Origin: Carnimonas nigrificans ATCC BAA-78
Lineage (GTDB): Bacteria > Pseudomonadota > Gammaproteobacteria > Pseudomonadales > Halomonadaceae
Length of the DNA: 64,000 nucleotides
Reading direction: 5' to 3'
Assembly: GCF_000526695.1 (NCBI RefSeq)
Contig: NZ_JAGO01000010.1
Coordinates: 62,001-126,000, forward strand
Shown here: piece by piece, positions 19,027 to 29,453 of the stretch
How positions within the stretch are numbered: position 1 is the first letter of the stretch
How the letters are laid out: each line of letters starts with the position of its first letter
Program-made: the position numbers and the translations under genes
Notes under the pieces: generated by a model
Seen by the model: only the letters and a program-made list of their open reading frames with translations
The model's database searches: none
Told to the model about the DNA's origin: nothing

Positions 19027-19028
19027 CG

Positions 19029-20405
19029 TCACTCCTTGACCGCGTGGGCGCTGGGTTCGCCCTGACGCTCAAACCACGCGCGGAAGGCATCGCCCCGCGC
19101 TTCGTAATTGGCAAATTGATCGAGACTGGCACAGGCAGGCGACAGCAGCACGGCATCACCAGCCTGTGCCAGCTCAGCGCCTCTTGCGAGCGCTTCCTCC
19201 ATGGTAGCGAAACGCTGACATGCCACGGCGTGCCCAAGGGCTGCCTCCAGCAGTGCCGCATCGCGTCCGAACAGCAGCGCAGCCTTGGCATGTGCTGCCA
19301 GCGCTGGCGCCAGAGGAGAGAAATCCGCCCCTTTGCCCACACCGCCGCCCAGCCAGATAATCCTGCCCGTGAGAGTAGCGGCAATACCTTCAATGGCCGC
19401 CAGACTAGCTCCCACGTTGGTGCCTTTTGAATCATTGATGTAACGCACGCCAGCGTGCTCACCCATCACCTCGACACGGTGCGGCAAACCGTTGAAGCGC
19501 TGCACGGCTGTCAGCACCGCCTCACGCGGCCAGCCCATTGCCACACTGATCGCCAGCGCAGCCAGCACATTCGCGACATTGTGAATACCCGCCACGCGCA
19601 GGGCGGAGGCCGCCAGCCAGGGCTGATCGCCCTGACACAGCCAGGATTCACCGTTATGCACGGCAATCCCCCACTGGTCAGCCGCGGGCGCTCCGATGCC
19701 AAAGGTGTGCGTGGGCAGCGTTACCTGCGGCCAGGTGACGCTGTCATCGCGATTGACCACAGCGCACTGCGCACCTTCAAAAATGCGCTGCTTGGCCGCC
19801 TGATAGCCCGCCATATCACCATGTCGATCCAGATGGTCTTCACTGAGATTCAAAAAGCACGCTACTTCGGGTGCCAGTTGCTCCACCATTTCCAGCTGGA
19901 AGGAAGAGAGTTCGAGCACATAAAGATCGTGCCCCTGCTCCAGAAGCGTTAGTGCAGGCGTACCCAGATTGCCGCCAACGCCGGCATCAACGCCACAGCA
20001 GCGCGCGATATCGCCCACCAGTGTTGTAACGGTCGACTTGGCGTTGGAGCCGGTAATCGCAATCACTTTGGCGTTATGAGGCAGCGCACGCTTGAATAGC
20101 GTCAGCTCCCCGATCAGCCGCTCCCGTACGTCCTCAAAGACCGCCTGCTGAGGGTTAACCCCAGGGCTTATCACCACTTCGCGGGCAGCACTCATGTCGA
20201 TCAGGGCCAAATCGCCACAATGGAGCGGCACCTCGCCAAATTCGCGCCTAAACTGCACCGCCCCCGCAGGCTGCTCGCGGCTGTCGGCCATGACAAAGGC
20301 GATCCCGTGGCGCTTTAAATGTCGCGCGATCGCAAGACCAGACACACCTAGCCCGACCACCAGCAGATGGTCGGACGGTACGTGGAAGGTACATCCTTCA
20401 GCCAT
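19029..20405 (-). CDS. murD: UDP-N-acetylmuramoylalanine--D-glutamate ligase
   Basis: Adds D-Glu to UDP-MurNAc-L-Ala. N-terminal Rossmann-like domain VVGLGVSGLAIARHL (16-30), ATP loop TGSNAKSTVTTL (118-129), then HRVEVMGEHAGVRYINDSKGTNVGA with the lysine/asparate region of the ligase core, and LLSPACASLDQFANYEARG at the C-terminal domain. 458 aa. GAGG lies 9 nt before the ATG; mraY ends 10 nt upstream. Confidence 0.96.
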   Translation of the reverse strand: MAEGCTFHVPSDHLLVVGLGVSGLAIARHLKRHGIAFVMADSREQPAGAVQFRREFGEVPLHCGDLALIDMSAAREVVISPGVNPQQAVFEDVRERLIGELTLFKRALPHNAKVIAITGSNAKSTVTTLVGDIARCCGVDAGVGGNLGTPALTLLEQGHDLYVLELSSFQLEMVEQLAPEVACFLNLSEDHLDRHGDMAGYQAAKQRIFEGAQCAVVNRDDSVTWPQVTLPTHTFGIGAPAADQWGIAVHNGESWLCQGDQPWLAASALRVAGIHNVANVLAALAISVAMGWPREAVLTAVQRFNGLPHRVEVMGEHAGVRYINDSKGTNVGASLAAIEGIAATLTGRIIWLGGGVGKGADFSPLAPALAAHAKAALLFGRDAALLEAALGHAVACQRFATMEEALARGAELAQAGDAVLLSPACASLDQFANYEARGDAFRAWFERQGEPSAHAVKE

Positions 20406-20415
20406 TCAATACGCC

Positions 20416-21498
20416 TCAGCGGAATTTAAGCGTTGCCAGGCCAACCAGCACCAGCACGAAGGTGATAATCCAAAAACGCACGATAACGCGAGGCTCGGGC
20501 CAGCCTTTCAGCTCGAAATGGTGATGCAAGGGCGCCATGCGGAAGATACGTTTTCCGGTCAGCTTGTAAGACCCCACTTGCAGAATCACCGAGACCGTTT
20601 CGGCCACGAAGATGCCGCCCATGATCACCAGCACAATCTCCTGGCGCACAATCACGGCCATGATGCCAAGCGCAGCGCCCAGCGACAGCGAGCCTACATC
20701 CCCCATGAACACCTGCGCGGGATAGGTGTTGAACCACAGGAAGCCAAGCCCGGCCCCCACAATGGCCGCAGCAAAGATACACAGCTCATTGGCCCCATTG
20801 ATGAAGGGAATATGCAGATAATCAGCGAATACGGCATTCCCGCTGGCGAAGGCGAAAATACTCAGCCCCAGCGTTACCAGCACGGTCGGCATGATAGCCA
20901 GTCCATCGAGACCATCGGTCAGGTTCACTGCGTTGGAGCTGCCCACAATCACGAAGTAGGTGAAGACGATATAGAAAAGCCCCAGGGGAATCGCATAATG
21001 CTTCAGCAGCGGAATAATCAAGGCCGTTTCAGCAGGCGTTTGCGCATGCAGGTAAAGCACAATGCCCGCCACCAGCGCTATGACCGATTGCCAGAAATAC
21101 TTCCAGCGCGCCGGCAGACCGCGCGAGTTCTTCTCGACCACCTTGCGATAATCATCGACCCAGCCGACCACGCCCATGCCCAGGGTCACCAGCAGCACTA
21201 CCCACAGATAGAGGTTACTCAGGCTGCCCCACAGCAGCGTGGTCACGGCAATCGAGATCAGGATCATGCCGCCGCCCATGGTGGGAGTACCCGCCTTGGA
21301 GAGATGCGACTCAGGACCGTCCTGACGCACCGACTGTCCTATCTGACCGTCAATCAGGCGGCGAATAAACCAGGGCCCCACCACCATGGAAGTGACCAGC
21401 GCCGTCAGCGCACCCAGTACCATTCGAGTGGTGGTATATCCAAACACGTTAAAGGCTGAAGAGAAGTGAGACAGCCATTCCGTCAGAAGTAGAAGCAT
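20416..21498 (-). CDS. mraY: Phospho-MurNAc-pentapeptide transferase
   Basis: Integral membrane enzyme that attaches phospho-MurNAc-pentapeptide to undecaprenyl phosphate, making lipid I. About ten transmembrane helices. The metal and active-site motifs are visible: GWVDDYRKV (Asp-Asp), [12 protein letters not shown] and [15 protein letters not shown]; the C-terminal [12 protein letters not shown] is the HHH signature. 360 aa, as in E. coli. Confidence 0.97.
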   Translation of the reverse strand: MLLLLTEWLSHFSSAFNVFGYTTTRMVLGALTALVTSMVVGPWFIRRLIDGQIGQSVRQDGPESHLSKAGTPTMGGGMILISIAVTTLLWGSLSNLYLWVVLLVTLGMGVVGWVDDYRKVVEKNSRGLPARWKYFWQSVIALVAGIVLYLHAQTPAETALIIPLLKHYAIPLGLFYIVFTYFVIVGSSNAVNLTDGLDGLAIMPTVLVTLGLSIFAFASGNAVFADYLHIPFINGANELCIFAAAIVGAGLGFLWFNTYPAQVFMGDVGSLSLGAALGIMAVIVRQEIVLVIMGGIFVAETVSVILQVGSYKLTGKRIFRMAPLHHHFELKGWPEPRVIVRFWIITFVLVLVGLATLKFR

Positions 21499-21634
21499 TT
21501 ACTCAATCACAATGTTGTTAGTTGGCCGAACAGCATCATTCGGCGAAAACAGCCGCTGTCAGTGCTGCACAACGGACTGTCCATCAATCTTCCTGTCGTT
21601 AGGCTATGACGCCTGGACAGACTCTACTGACACC

Positions 21635-23008
21635 TTATTCGGCAAAATGCTCAACCGCTCGTTCCATCAAGGTGCTGCGCGACCCTTTGATCAGCACGGA
21701 AGCATTGGCAGGAAGCTTCTCATCAGCTGCTGCCAGAAACGCTTCCCAGTCATCAAAACACTCGCCACCAAAGGCGTGGGCCGCCGCAGTGGCAGACTCG
21801 CCATAAGCGATCAGGCCATCAATGCCAAGCGCTTTGGCATAGTGACCAATCGCAGCATGCTGTGCAGCGCTCTGCTCACCGAGTTCACCCATTGCCCCCA
21901 GCAGACACCAGCGCGGCCCAGGCTGTAGCGCCAGCGTCTCAAGCGCCGCACGAAAAGCCCCAGGGTTGGCATTATAGGTGTCATCCAGCAGCGTTCTGGC
22001 GCACTTGCCGCGCCGCAGCGCCATGCGCCCACCCACCGAGGCTACTCGCTCCAGGCCGCGCACAATCACGTTAGGAGCAACACCCAATGCGCTCGTTGCC
22101 GCCGCTGCCGCCAGCGCATTACGCACGTTATGTTCGCCCAGCAGCGCAAGAGACACCGTCCCGGCATCAGCATCGCCGAGCTGAAGCTCAAAATGGTAGC
22201 GACCGTGGGCATCATGCCCAACATTGCGTGGGTGTGCATAGGCAGCGGAGGATATGCCGAAGTCGCGAATGCACTCTTCACCACCGCGCAGTATCGCCAG
22301 ACGACGCCATAGTGGGTAAAAGGTATCGTCGCGGTTCAGTACCGCGATTCCACCTTCCGCCAGACCGGAGAGAATCTCCGCCTTGGCCTGCGCAATACGC
22401 GCAAGGCCGCCAAATTCTCCCATATGGGCACCGGTCACATTGGTGATAACCGCTACCTGCGGCTGTACCAACGGCGCGGTCCACGAAATTTCACCTACAT
22501 GGTTAGCGCCCAGCTCGACCACGCCCCACTGATGCTGCGCCTGAAGCCGACACAGTGTGAGGGGTACTCCGACGTAGCTATTAAGATTGCCGTGGGTAGC
22601 CACGACCTGCTCCTCGGAAGATGCCTCTTCGAGAATGGCCTTGATCATCTCCTTGACGGTGGTCTTGCCGCTATTGCCGGTGACAGCCGACAGCGAGCCG
22701 CCCCACTGCTGGCGCACGCTGCCGCCCAACAGCCCGAGCGCCAGGCGGGTATCCTTGACCACCAACTGACGCCCTATGGCGGCTGGCACCTGAACGCTTA
22801 TATCGTGATCGACCACCACTGCTGCCGCACCAGCTTCCAGCGCTGTCGCTACAAAGAGATGGCCATCCATTGCTTCGCCGCGCATGGCAAAAAACAGGTC
22901 GCCTTGTGCTACGGCACGGCTGTCGGTGCGCGGCGCAACAAACGGTTGATCAGTGCCTTCAAACTGGGCGCCCATGGCGTCAGCGGCTGCCTTCAAGGAC
23001 GTTATCAT
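21635..23008 (-). CDS. murF: UDP-MurNAc-tripeptide--D-alanyl-D-alanine ligase
   Basis: Adds D-Ala-D-Ala to complete the UDP-MurNAc-pentapeptide. The ATP loop GNSGKTTVKEMI is near residue 113; LLDDTYNANPGAFRAAL and RWCLLGAMGELGEQS are ligase and C-terminal blocks. I chose the ATG at 23008 (AGGG 8 nt upstream); a GTG three codons earlier is possible. 457 aa. It overlaps the murE stop region slightly less than the GTG form would. A 136-nt spacer with nothing recognisable separates it from mraY. Confidence 0.95.
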   Translation of the reverse strand: MITSLKAAADAMGAQFEGTDQPFVAPRTDSRAVAQGDLFFAMRGEAMDGHLFVATALEAGAAAVVVDHDISVQVPAAIGRQLVVKDTRLALGLLGGSVRQQWGGSLSAVTGNSGKTTVKEMIKAILEEASSEEQVVATHGNLNSYVGVPLTLCRLQAQHQWGVVELGANHVGEISWTAPLVQPQVAVITNVTGAHMGEFGGLARIAQAKAEILSGLAEGGIAVLNRDDTFYPLWRRLAILRGGEECIRDFGISSAAYAHPRNVGHDAHGRYHFELQLGDADAGTVSLALLGEHNVRNALAAAAATSALGVAPNVIVRGLERVASVGGRMALRRGKCARTLLDDTYNANPGAFRAALETLALQPGPRWCLLGAMGELGEQSAAQHAAIGHYAKALGIDGLIAYGESATAAAHAFGGECFDDWEAFLAAADEKLPANASVLIKGSRSTLMERAVEHFAE

Positions 23009-23009
23009 G

Positions 23010-24542
23010 TTAACCACCCTGGCCTACCCGCCGCTGCACAGCGGCGCGGGCAATATCAATATCGGAGAAGTCGTGACGGATACCGTTGATCTCTTGATAC
23101 GACTCGTGTCCTTTACCGGCAATCAAAATCATATCCTCGGCACTGGCAGTGGCAATGCTGGACTCAATCGCCTGACGCCGGTCGCCTATCTCTTGTATAT
23201 CAATGGCTGCGCGTACCTGCTCAGAGATACCGGTACCAATCTGCGCACGAATGGCGGCGGCATCTTCACTGCGCGGGTTATCATCGGTAATCACTACATG
23301 CTCAGCCAGACGCGCAGCGACTTCGGCCATCATGGCGCGCTTGCCCGGATCGCGATCACCGCCGCAACCGAACAAACACCAAACCTTGCCGCCAGCGTGA
23401 TCGCCGAGTGCCGTCAGCGCATTTTCAAGAGCATCAGGAGTGTGGGCGTAATCCACCACGACCAGCGGTGCCCCCTTCTCTGCGATACGCTCCATGCGAC
23501 CAGGCACCGGACGCAGTTCAGCGGCAGCATCAAGCAGCCTGTCGAGAGGGTCGCCCAGCGCGTATAGCGTGGCAATCGCTAGCAGTGCGTTATCCAGATT
23601 GAAACGTCCCAGCAGCTTAAGCGACAGTTCACGCAGCCCTTCCGGCGTATCCAGCGTGGCATGTTGATCACTGCTGCCGGCACGCCACTGGGTTACGCCA
23701 AAGTCCGCATTTTCTCCTGCCACGCGCAGCTTGCGAGCGCCTGACGGCGTACCGGCGGACACAAGGTTAGCGTAATCATCAGCACCATTGACGACCGCCA
23801 CCTTAAGTTCACTGCGTTTGAACAGTTTTGCCTTGGCGGCAGCATACGCCATCATGCTGCCGTGATAATCAAGATGATCGCGGCTCAGATTGGTCAGTAC
23901 GCCTGCATCAATCGACAACGCATCAAGGCGGTGCTGATCCAGCGCATGGGAGGAAGCCTCAAGTGCCAGCCGTTGGCAGCCGTTGGCAGCCAGCTCGCCT
24001 GCTACGGCAGCTAGCGTAATCGGGTCAGGCGTCGTTAAACCAGTATCGAGCAGAGCGTCGGGATGCCCAACCCCCAGGGTGCCCGCGACACTCGCGGAAT
24101 GCCCCAGTGCATTGGAGAGCTGCGCCATATAGTGGGTAACGGAACTTTTACCGTTGGTACCGGTAACCGCGATGGTGGTCATCTCTGCCACCTGCGGCGG
24201 CAGTAACTGCTTAAGGAAGTCGCCCAGCCAGACAGCGGATTCAGGCACTTCGACAATTCTTTCGCTCGCCAGGGGAGCGCTGCCTTCACACAGCACCAGT
24301 GCTGCTCCCGCACTCAATGCACTCTCGATAAAGGTGCGTCCATCGCTACGGCTACCCTGACGGGCAATAAAAATGTCACCGCACTCAACCGCGCGGGAAT
24401 CCAGCCGTAAGGCCGCACCTTCATGCAACAATGCAAAGGCAGGCTCGGGGGCAGAGACACCCGATGCTGCCAGCGCTTGCCTCAAGGCCATCGGCGTTAC
24501 TCGCAGCACACCCGAGAGCGCCACCGGTGCCATATCAGTCAT
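23010..24542 (-). CDS. murE: UDP-MurNAc-L-alanyl-D-glutamate--2,6-diaminopimelate ligase
   Basis: Adds meso-diaminopimelate to the stem peptide. ATP loop GTNGKSS at 128-134; the substrate-selecting DNPR motif at 421-424 indicates diaminopimelate rather than lysine, as expected for a Gram-negative wall. The ATG at 24542 has GGAGG 5 nt upstream, better than the GTG four codons earlier. It overlaps ftsI by 8 nt. 510 aa. Confidence 0.96.
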   Translation of the reverse strand: MTDMAPVALSGVLRVTPMALRQALAASGVSAPEPAFALLHEGAALRLDSRAVECGDIFIARQGSRSDGRTFIESALSAGAALVLCEGSAPLASERIVEVPESAVWLGDFLKQLLPPQVAEMTTIAVTGTNGKSSVTHYMAQLSNALGHSASVAGTLGVGHPDALLDTGLTTPDPITLAAVAGELAANGCQRLALEASSHALDQHRLDALSIDAGVLTNLSRDHLDYHGSMMAYAAAKAKLFKRSELKVAVVNGADDYANLVSAGTPSGARKLRVAGENADFGVTQWRAGSSDQHATLDTPEGLRELSLKLLGRFNLDNALLAIATLYALGDPLDRLLDAAAELRPVPGRMERIAEKGAPLVVVDYAHTPDALENALTALGDHAGGKVWCLFGCGGDRDPGKRAMMAEVAARLAEHVVITDDNPRSEDAAAIRAQIGTGISEQVRAAIDIQEIGDRRQAIESSIATASAEDMILIAGKGHESYQEINGIRHDFSDIDIARAAVQRRVGQGG

Positions 24543-26376
24543 TGGTGCCTCCACTCGCCGCCTCTTGCGCTGCCTGCCGGCTTTGCAGTCCGGTAATTTC
24601 CCTGGCCTGTTCAGCGTCCTTCACCTGTTGAGCAGGAGATTCAGGATTATAGGGAGCTGCATCGCTATCAGGCGGAACATCCAGCATGCGCAGCGCGGGG
24701 CCAGCCACACGGGAGAATACCGGCGCTGAAACGACACCGCCGTAGTAGCCACCCTTGCGCGAGTTATCAATGGAGATCACCACAATCAAGCGTGGGTCAG
24801 AGGCGGGCGCAATGCCCACGAAGTTGGAACGATAGGAGTTACGCTCGTAACCGCTCGCGCCCACCTTGCGCACCGTGCCGGTTTTACCGGCAATACGATA
24901 GCCGTCGATATTGGCACGCCCGCCACCACCATAAGGGCCAACCACGGTTTCCATCATGTTAACGACCTTGTGCGCCGTTTCTGGCGAAATCAACTGATCG
25001 CACTGCGGCTTCTTGTCCAGTCTGAGCAGCGACGGCTGCAAGCGGCACCCATCGTTGGCCAGCGTGGTATAGGCGGTCGCCAGCTGCAAAGGAGATACCG
25101 ACATGCCATAGCCATAAGCGAGCGTGGCACGCTTCGCTGCGGACCAGCCGCTGGGTGGCGGCAGACTACCGGTGGCCTCTCCGGGGAAACCTGTACCCAG
25201 GCTGTGTCCAATACCCATCTGGTTGTAGCGGTTCCAGATAGTGTCATTGGGCACCGACAGTGCCAGCTTGGTCATGCCCACGTTGGAGGACTTGGTGATG
25301 ATGCCGGTCAGGGTCAGGCGACCAAAATTGCGCACATCGTGAATGGTGTAGCCATCAACCCTGACATAGCCGGGCGAGGTATTGATAACCTGATTCGGTG
25401 AGACCTTGCCTGAATCTATGATCGCCGACATCGCCAGCGGTTTCATGACCGAACCTGGTTCAAAGGCATCGGTCAGCACACGTTCACGCAGCCCTTCCGA
25501 GTCCATCCCTGCACGGTTATTGGGGTTGAAAGAAGGCACGTCAGCAGAAGCGAGCACTTCACCGGTACGCGCATTCATCATTACCAGACTTCCCGCATCC
25601 GCATTGTGCTCTTCAACGGCACGGGCCAATTCGCGATAAGCCAAAAACTGCAAACGCTGGTTGATCGAGAGATGCAGCTGACCGCCAGGGTGAGCGTCCT
25701 GCATCAAGTGCAGATCACGCACCAGACGCCCCTTGCGGTCCACCAGTACGCGGCGCTGCCCTTTGGTGCCCGTCAGCCAGCGATCATAGGCAAGCTCAAG
25801 TCCTTCCTGCCCTTTATCATCAATGTTGGTTACCCCGAGAAGCTGGGCTGTCACCTCGCCAGCGGGGTAATAACGCTTGTATTCATGCTGTCCATACACG
25901 CCCGGAATATCGAGATCGAGTACCCGCTGCCCCAGTTCAGGCGTCATGCGCCGGTGCAGGTAGATAAAGCCGCGCGAACGCAGCCCGTTGACATGATTAA
26001 TGAAGTCGCTGGGATTTTTTCCCAGTGCCTGGGCAAGACGTGTCAGTTCAGTGCGGTCGGTCGGTAGCTGTTTGGGGTTGGCCCAGATAGTGATAACCGG
26101 AGTCGAGACCGCCAGCGGCTCGCCATCGCGGTCGGTAATCATGCCACGGTGGGCGTCGATACTTTCCACACGCACGGTGCGTGCATCGCCCTGCCCGGCA
26201 AGGAAATCCTGGGTGACGACCTGTAGATCAACGATACGCCAGACCAGCGCCGCCAGAGCTGCCAGTATCACCACCAGCATCACGTTGAAGCGCCACGATG
26301 CAGCGGCCAGCGGACGGGCACGCTGGCGACGCGAGTCGGAGCGTTCGTTATTCTTGCGGTTGTTATACTGACTCAT
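24535..26376 (-). CDS. ftsI: Septal D,D-transpeptidase FtsI (PBP3)
   Basis: Cross-links septal peptidoglycan with FtsW. Cytoplasmic N terminus, transmembrane anchor at about 32-48, pedestal domain, then transpeptidase domain with active-site SVMK (Ser309-Lys312), SSN (363-365) and KTG (498-500). The tail after about 565 is Gln/Ala-rich and polar. 613 aa, slightly longer than E. coli (588). ATGA overlap with ftsL. Confidence 0.97.
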   Translation of the reverse strand: MSQYNNRKNNERSDSRRQRARPLAAASWRFNVMLVVILAALAALVWRIVDLQVVTQDFLAGQGDARTVRVESIDAHRGMITDRDGEPLAVSTPVITIWANPKQLPTDRTELTRLAQALGKNPSDFINHVNGLRSRGFIYLHRRMTPELGQRVLDLDIPGVYGQHEYKRYYPAGEVTAQLLGVTNIDDKGQEGLELAYDRWLTGTKGQRRVLVDRKGRLVRDLHLMQDAHPGGQLHLSINQRLQFLAYRELARAVEEHNADAGSLVMMNARTGEVLASADVPSFNPNNRAGMDSEGLRERVLTDAFEPGSVMKPLAMSAIIDSGKVSPNQVINTSPGYVRVDGYTIHDVRNFGRLTLTGIITKSSNVGMTKLALSVPNDTIWNRYNQMGIGHSLGTGFPGEATGSLPPPSGWSAAKRATLAYGYGMSVSPLQLATAYTTLANDGCRLQPSLLRLDKKPQCDQLISPETAHKVVNMMETVVGPYGGGGRANIDGYRIAGKTGTVRKVGASGYERNSYRSNFVGIAPASDPRLIVVISIDNSRKGGYYGGVVSAPVFSRVAGPALRMLDVPPDSDAAPYNPESPAQQVKDAEQAREITGLQSRQAAQEAASGGTND

Positions 26377-26717
26377 GGTTTCAGCACCCTGGTCGCATCG
26401 GCCGCGGGCACTTTCATTTGCAGGCGCTGCTGGGCAATTGCCTCAATGCGGGAAGGTGACGACCAGGTACTCTCTTCCAGCAACAGACGGCTCCAGTTGG
26501 CCTGAAGCGCATCACGCTCGTGCTCAAGGGTTTGCAGACGTGCATATTGGACGCGCGTCTGGTGGGTCACGGTGACCACCGCGAAGGCGGTCATCAGGTT
26601 GATCACAGCGAGCACCACTACGCTAAATAGCGTAGCGCCAAAAAACAGTTTGCGATAAAGCCCACCCACGCGCGCGTTGAGTCGCCCGGTCTTTCTTTGC
26701 TCAGCAACCGCTGCCAT
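26373..26717 (-). CDS. ftsL: Cell division protein FtsL
   Basis: Small bitopic divisome protein that pairs with FtsB through a coiled coil and activates FtsWI. Transmembrane segment at about 28-55, then a periplasmic helix (about 58-100) with regular leucines (RLQTLEHERDALQANWSRLL). 114 aa. It sits in its usual place between rsmH (10 nt away) and ftsI. Confidence 0.93.
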   Translation of the reverse strand: MAAVAEQRKTGRLNARVGGLYRKLFFGATLFSVVVLAVINLMTAFAVVTVTHQTRVQYARLQTLEHERDALQANWSRLLLEESTWSSPSRIEAIAQQRLQMKVPAADATRVLKP

Positions 26718-26727
26718 AGCGTCCTCG

Positions 26728-27702
26728 TCATAATTTGCGTGCGACGCGCATCACAGCACTGCGCGCACGCGGATTTTCATCAACTTCCGCTTCACTGGCA
26801 CGCTGAGCCTTGCCTACCAGCGCCATATGCCGTTCAAGCTGATCTTCTCGAACTGGCAGGTTGGCCGGCAAATGCGTATCGCCACGCGATTGATCACGAA
26901 AGAAGCGCTTCACCAGTCGATCTTCAAGGGAGTGAAAGCTGATAACGACCAGGTGCCCGCCCGGCGCCAATACCTCAAGCGCCGCCTTGAGTGCGCGCTC
27001 AAGCTGCCCCAGCTCATCGTTGAGGAATATCCTGATCGCCTGGAATGCCTTGGTAGCGGGATGCTTGAATTTATCCCACGCAGGGTGTGCTGTCTTGAGC
27101 ACTTCAGCCAGATCAGCGGTACGGGTGAAGGGGATTTCGCGACGCCGCTCGCATACCGCACGCGCCAACCGCTTGGCAAAGCGCTCTTCGCCATACACCT
27201 TGAACACCCGCGCCATTTCGCTTTCGGAAGTCGTCGCAATCCACTCCGCTGCCGACATCCCCGAGTCAGGGTCCATGCGCATGTCCAGCGGGCCATCACG
27301 CAGGAAGCTGAAGCCGCGCCGCGCATCGTCCAGCTGCGGTGACGAGACGCCAACATCCAGCAGCACGCCATCGACGCGCCCCTTGATATCCGCCTGTTCA
27401 GCAACAAGGTCCATCTCAGCAAACGTCGCCCGGTGAATGGAGAAGCGCTCATCGGTAATGGCCGCAGCCGCCGCCAGCGCTTCGGGATCGCGGTCAATCG
27501 CCAGCAACCGACCGGAAGGAGAAAGGGAGTTCAAAATGGCACGGCTATGCCCACCGCGCCCAAAGGTGCCGTCTATGTATAGACCATCGGGGTTACCGAC
27601 CAGCGCGCTCACCGCACCATCGAGCAGTACGCTGACATGTTTGTACGCTGCATCCGCGGCAGCGTCTGGAGAGGTGTGCGTCCCAGCTACTTCATCCCTC
27701 AA
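26728..27702 (-). CDS. rsmH: 16S rRNA (cytosine-1402 N4)-methyltransferase RsmH
   Basis: SAM-dependent enzyme that methylates C1402 of 16S rRNA together with RsmI, which is encoded nearby. The N-terminal block [11 protein letters not shown], the SAM loop [30 protein letters not shown] and the C-terminal [18 protein letters not shown] are all clear. No in-frame ATG precedes the conserved core. I take the TTG at 27702 (AGG 10 nt upstream, 324 aa) as the likeliest start; a longer TTG form would run into the RNase P RNA gene. No mraZ gene precedes it. Confidence 0.9.
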   Translation of the reverse strand: MRDEVAGTHTSPDAAADAAYKHVSVLLDGAVSALVGNPDGLYIDGTFGRGGHSRAILNSLSPSGRLLAIDRDPEALAAAAAITDERFSIHRATFAEMDLVAEQADIKGRVDGVLLDVGVSSPQLDDARRGFSFLRDGPLDMRMDPDSGMSAAEWIATTSESEMARVFKVYGEERFAKRLARAVCERRREIPFTRTADLAEVLKTAHPAWDKFKHPATKAFQAIRIFLNDELGQLERALKAALEVLAPGGHLVVISFHSLEDRLVKRFFRDQSRGDTHLPANLPVREDQLERHMALVGKAQRASEAEVDENPRARSAVMRVARKL

Positions 27703-27840
27703 CGCGATGACACCTGTTGACTTGAGTGGAAATAAAATAAAAGTGCGAACGGGAGCCTGAAACCCACCGCCGCACCTGCTAAAGGCCGCGTCCGCAACGT
27801 CATCCTGACGACTACGGTGGTGCTGCCTTACAAGAATTTC

Positions 27841-28221
<381 letters not shown>

Positions 28222-28227
28222 GCTCGG

Positions 28228-28256
28228 AGAATACCAGCGCTCCCCCCTTCTCTCAA
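28228..28256 (-). promoter_or_regulatory. rnpB sigma-70 promoter
   Basis: On the minus strand TTGAGA, exactly 17 nt, TATTCT, with 7 nt to the predicted RNA 5' end. This matches the expected spacing of a strong housekeeping promoter. Confidence 0.75.
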
Positions 28257-28290
28257 GGTAAAAACGCATCAAAACGGCCCTTAATGAGCG

Positions 28291-29184
28291 CTACCCTTGT
28301 GCATCCTTAAGCTGCTGGGCACGTTCGTACCATTGTTGCTTCCTGCCCCCCAATAGCCGCGTCGCTACCGTCGCTATCTGCTTGGTGCCCACTCCCGCCT
28401 CAAACATCGCCATCAGCAGCTGCTCTGCGTCGACACTGCCTTCCTCTTCCGACTGCTCTGGAGCACCTTCCACAATCACCACGAATTCACCGCGTGCCTG
28501 ATCGGGGTCGTCCGCCATGATCGCGAGCAATGCTTCGGCACTGCCTTCCAGAAAGGTTTCAAAGCGTTTGGTCAATTCGCGCGCCAGCACCAAACGCCGT
28601 TCACCAAAGACCGCTGCGATGTCGGTCAGGCTATCGGTGATGCGGTGGGGGGATTCGTAAAACACCAGAGTGGCGCTCTCCCTGACCAGCGCTTCCAGTG
28701 CGTTTTTGCGCGCACTGCTACGGGCCGGCAGAAAGCCTTCGAAACGAAAGCGGTCAGTGGCTACCCCCGCTCCGCTTAGCGCCGCAACCAGGGCGCAGGG
28801 GCCAGGCACAGGCACCACACGCAGGTCGGCACTACGCAGCTGGGCCACCAGACGATAACCTGGATCGGAGATCAAGGGCGTGCCCGCATCACTGATCAAC
28901 GCGATTCGCTCGCCCTGCTCAATACGCGCCACCAACTGCTCCGCTCGGGTACGCTCGTTGTGATCGTGCAGCGCCAGCATCGGCGTACGAATATCAAAGT
29001 GCGCCATGAGTCTGGCACTGTGTCGCGTATCTTCAGCGGCAATCACATCGACACTGCGCAGGATATCGAGCGCGCGGGTGGACATATCGTCGAGGTTACC
29101 AATCGGCGTGGCGACAACGTACAATGCCCCCGGCTCTCCCGATTCAGCTCGGGATGACTGCATGACATGGGAGGCTTGGCTCAT
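28291..29184 (-). CDS. rsmI: 16S rRNA (cytidine-1402 2'-O)-methyltransferase RsmI
   Basis: Methylates the 2'-O of C1402 in 16S rRNA, the partner modification of RsmH. Tetrapyrrole-methylase fold: LYVVATPIGNLDDMSTRAL near the N terminus, VIAEDTRHS, ALISDAGTPLISDPGY and VPVPGPCALVAALSGAG. I chose the ATG at 29184 with GGAG 6 nt upstream, giving 297 aa; an upstream in-frame start would add 31 atypical residues. It is divergent from lpoA, as in many gammaproteobacteria. Confidence 0.95.
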   Translation of the reverse strand: MSQASHVMQSSRAESGEPGALYVVATPIGNLDDMSTRALDILRSVDVIAAEDTRHSARLMAHFDIRTPMLALHDHNERTRAEQLVARIEQGERIALISDAGTPLISDPGYRLVAQLRSADLRVVPVPGPCALVAALSGAGVATDRFRFEGFLPARSSARKNALEALVRESATLVFYESPHRITDSLTDIAAVFGERRLVLARELTKRFETFLEGSAEALLAIMADDPDQARGEFVVIVEGAPEQSEEEGSVDAEQLLMAMFEAGVGTKQIATVATRLLGGRKQQWYERAQQLKDAQG

Positions 29185-29366
29185 GAAAACTCCAGTTAGG
29201 GTCGGGCACACATGGGTAGCGGCAAAGATTGATGGGCGGCAGGAATGCGCCATGCGATTGTACCCGCGCTGGCGCATCTGGCAATTCGCAGCGACGTGTT
29301 ACTCACGCGAGTTCACAATTGGCGATATCCAGATACATGCAACTAAACTACCTTCACGCAAGCTAA

Positions 29367-29375
29367 TGGTATAAA
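29367..29375 (+). promoter_or_regulatory. Candidate extended -10 promoter for lpoA
   Basis: TGGTATAAA matches the extended -10 pattern TGnTATAAT in five of six hexamer bases. No good -35 is seen. It lies 78 nt upstream of the lpoA start in the divergent rsmI-lpoA spacer (269 nt), which otherwise holds nothing I recognise. Confidence 0.4.
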
Positions 29376-29453
29376 GACCTGTTCTTTACACCATGCACTC
29401 TTGGCGCGTTCGCTTCCTTACCGCCAAATCAAGGGGATCAGGAGACATTTTTT

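Noticed and set aside
20194-21459. 421-codon open frame on the plus strand, antisense to mraY and murD
   Set aside because: Extreme His/Gln content is the mirror of membrane-protein codons.
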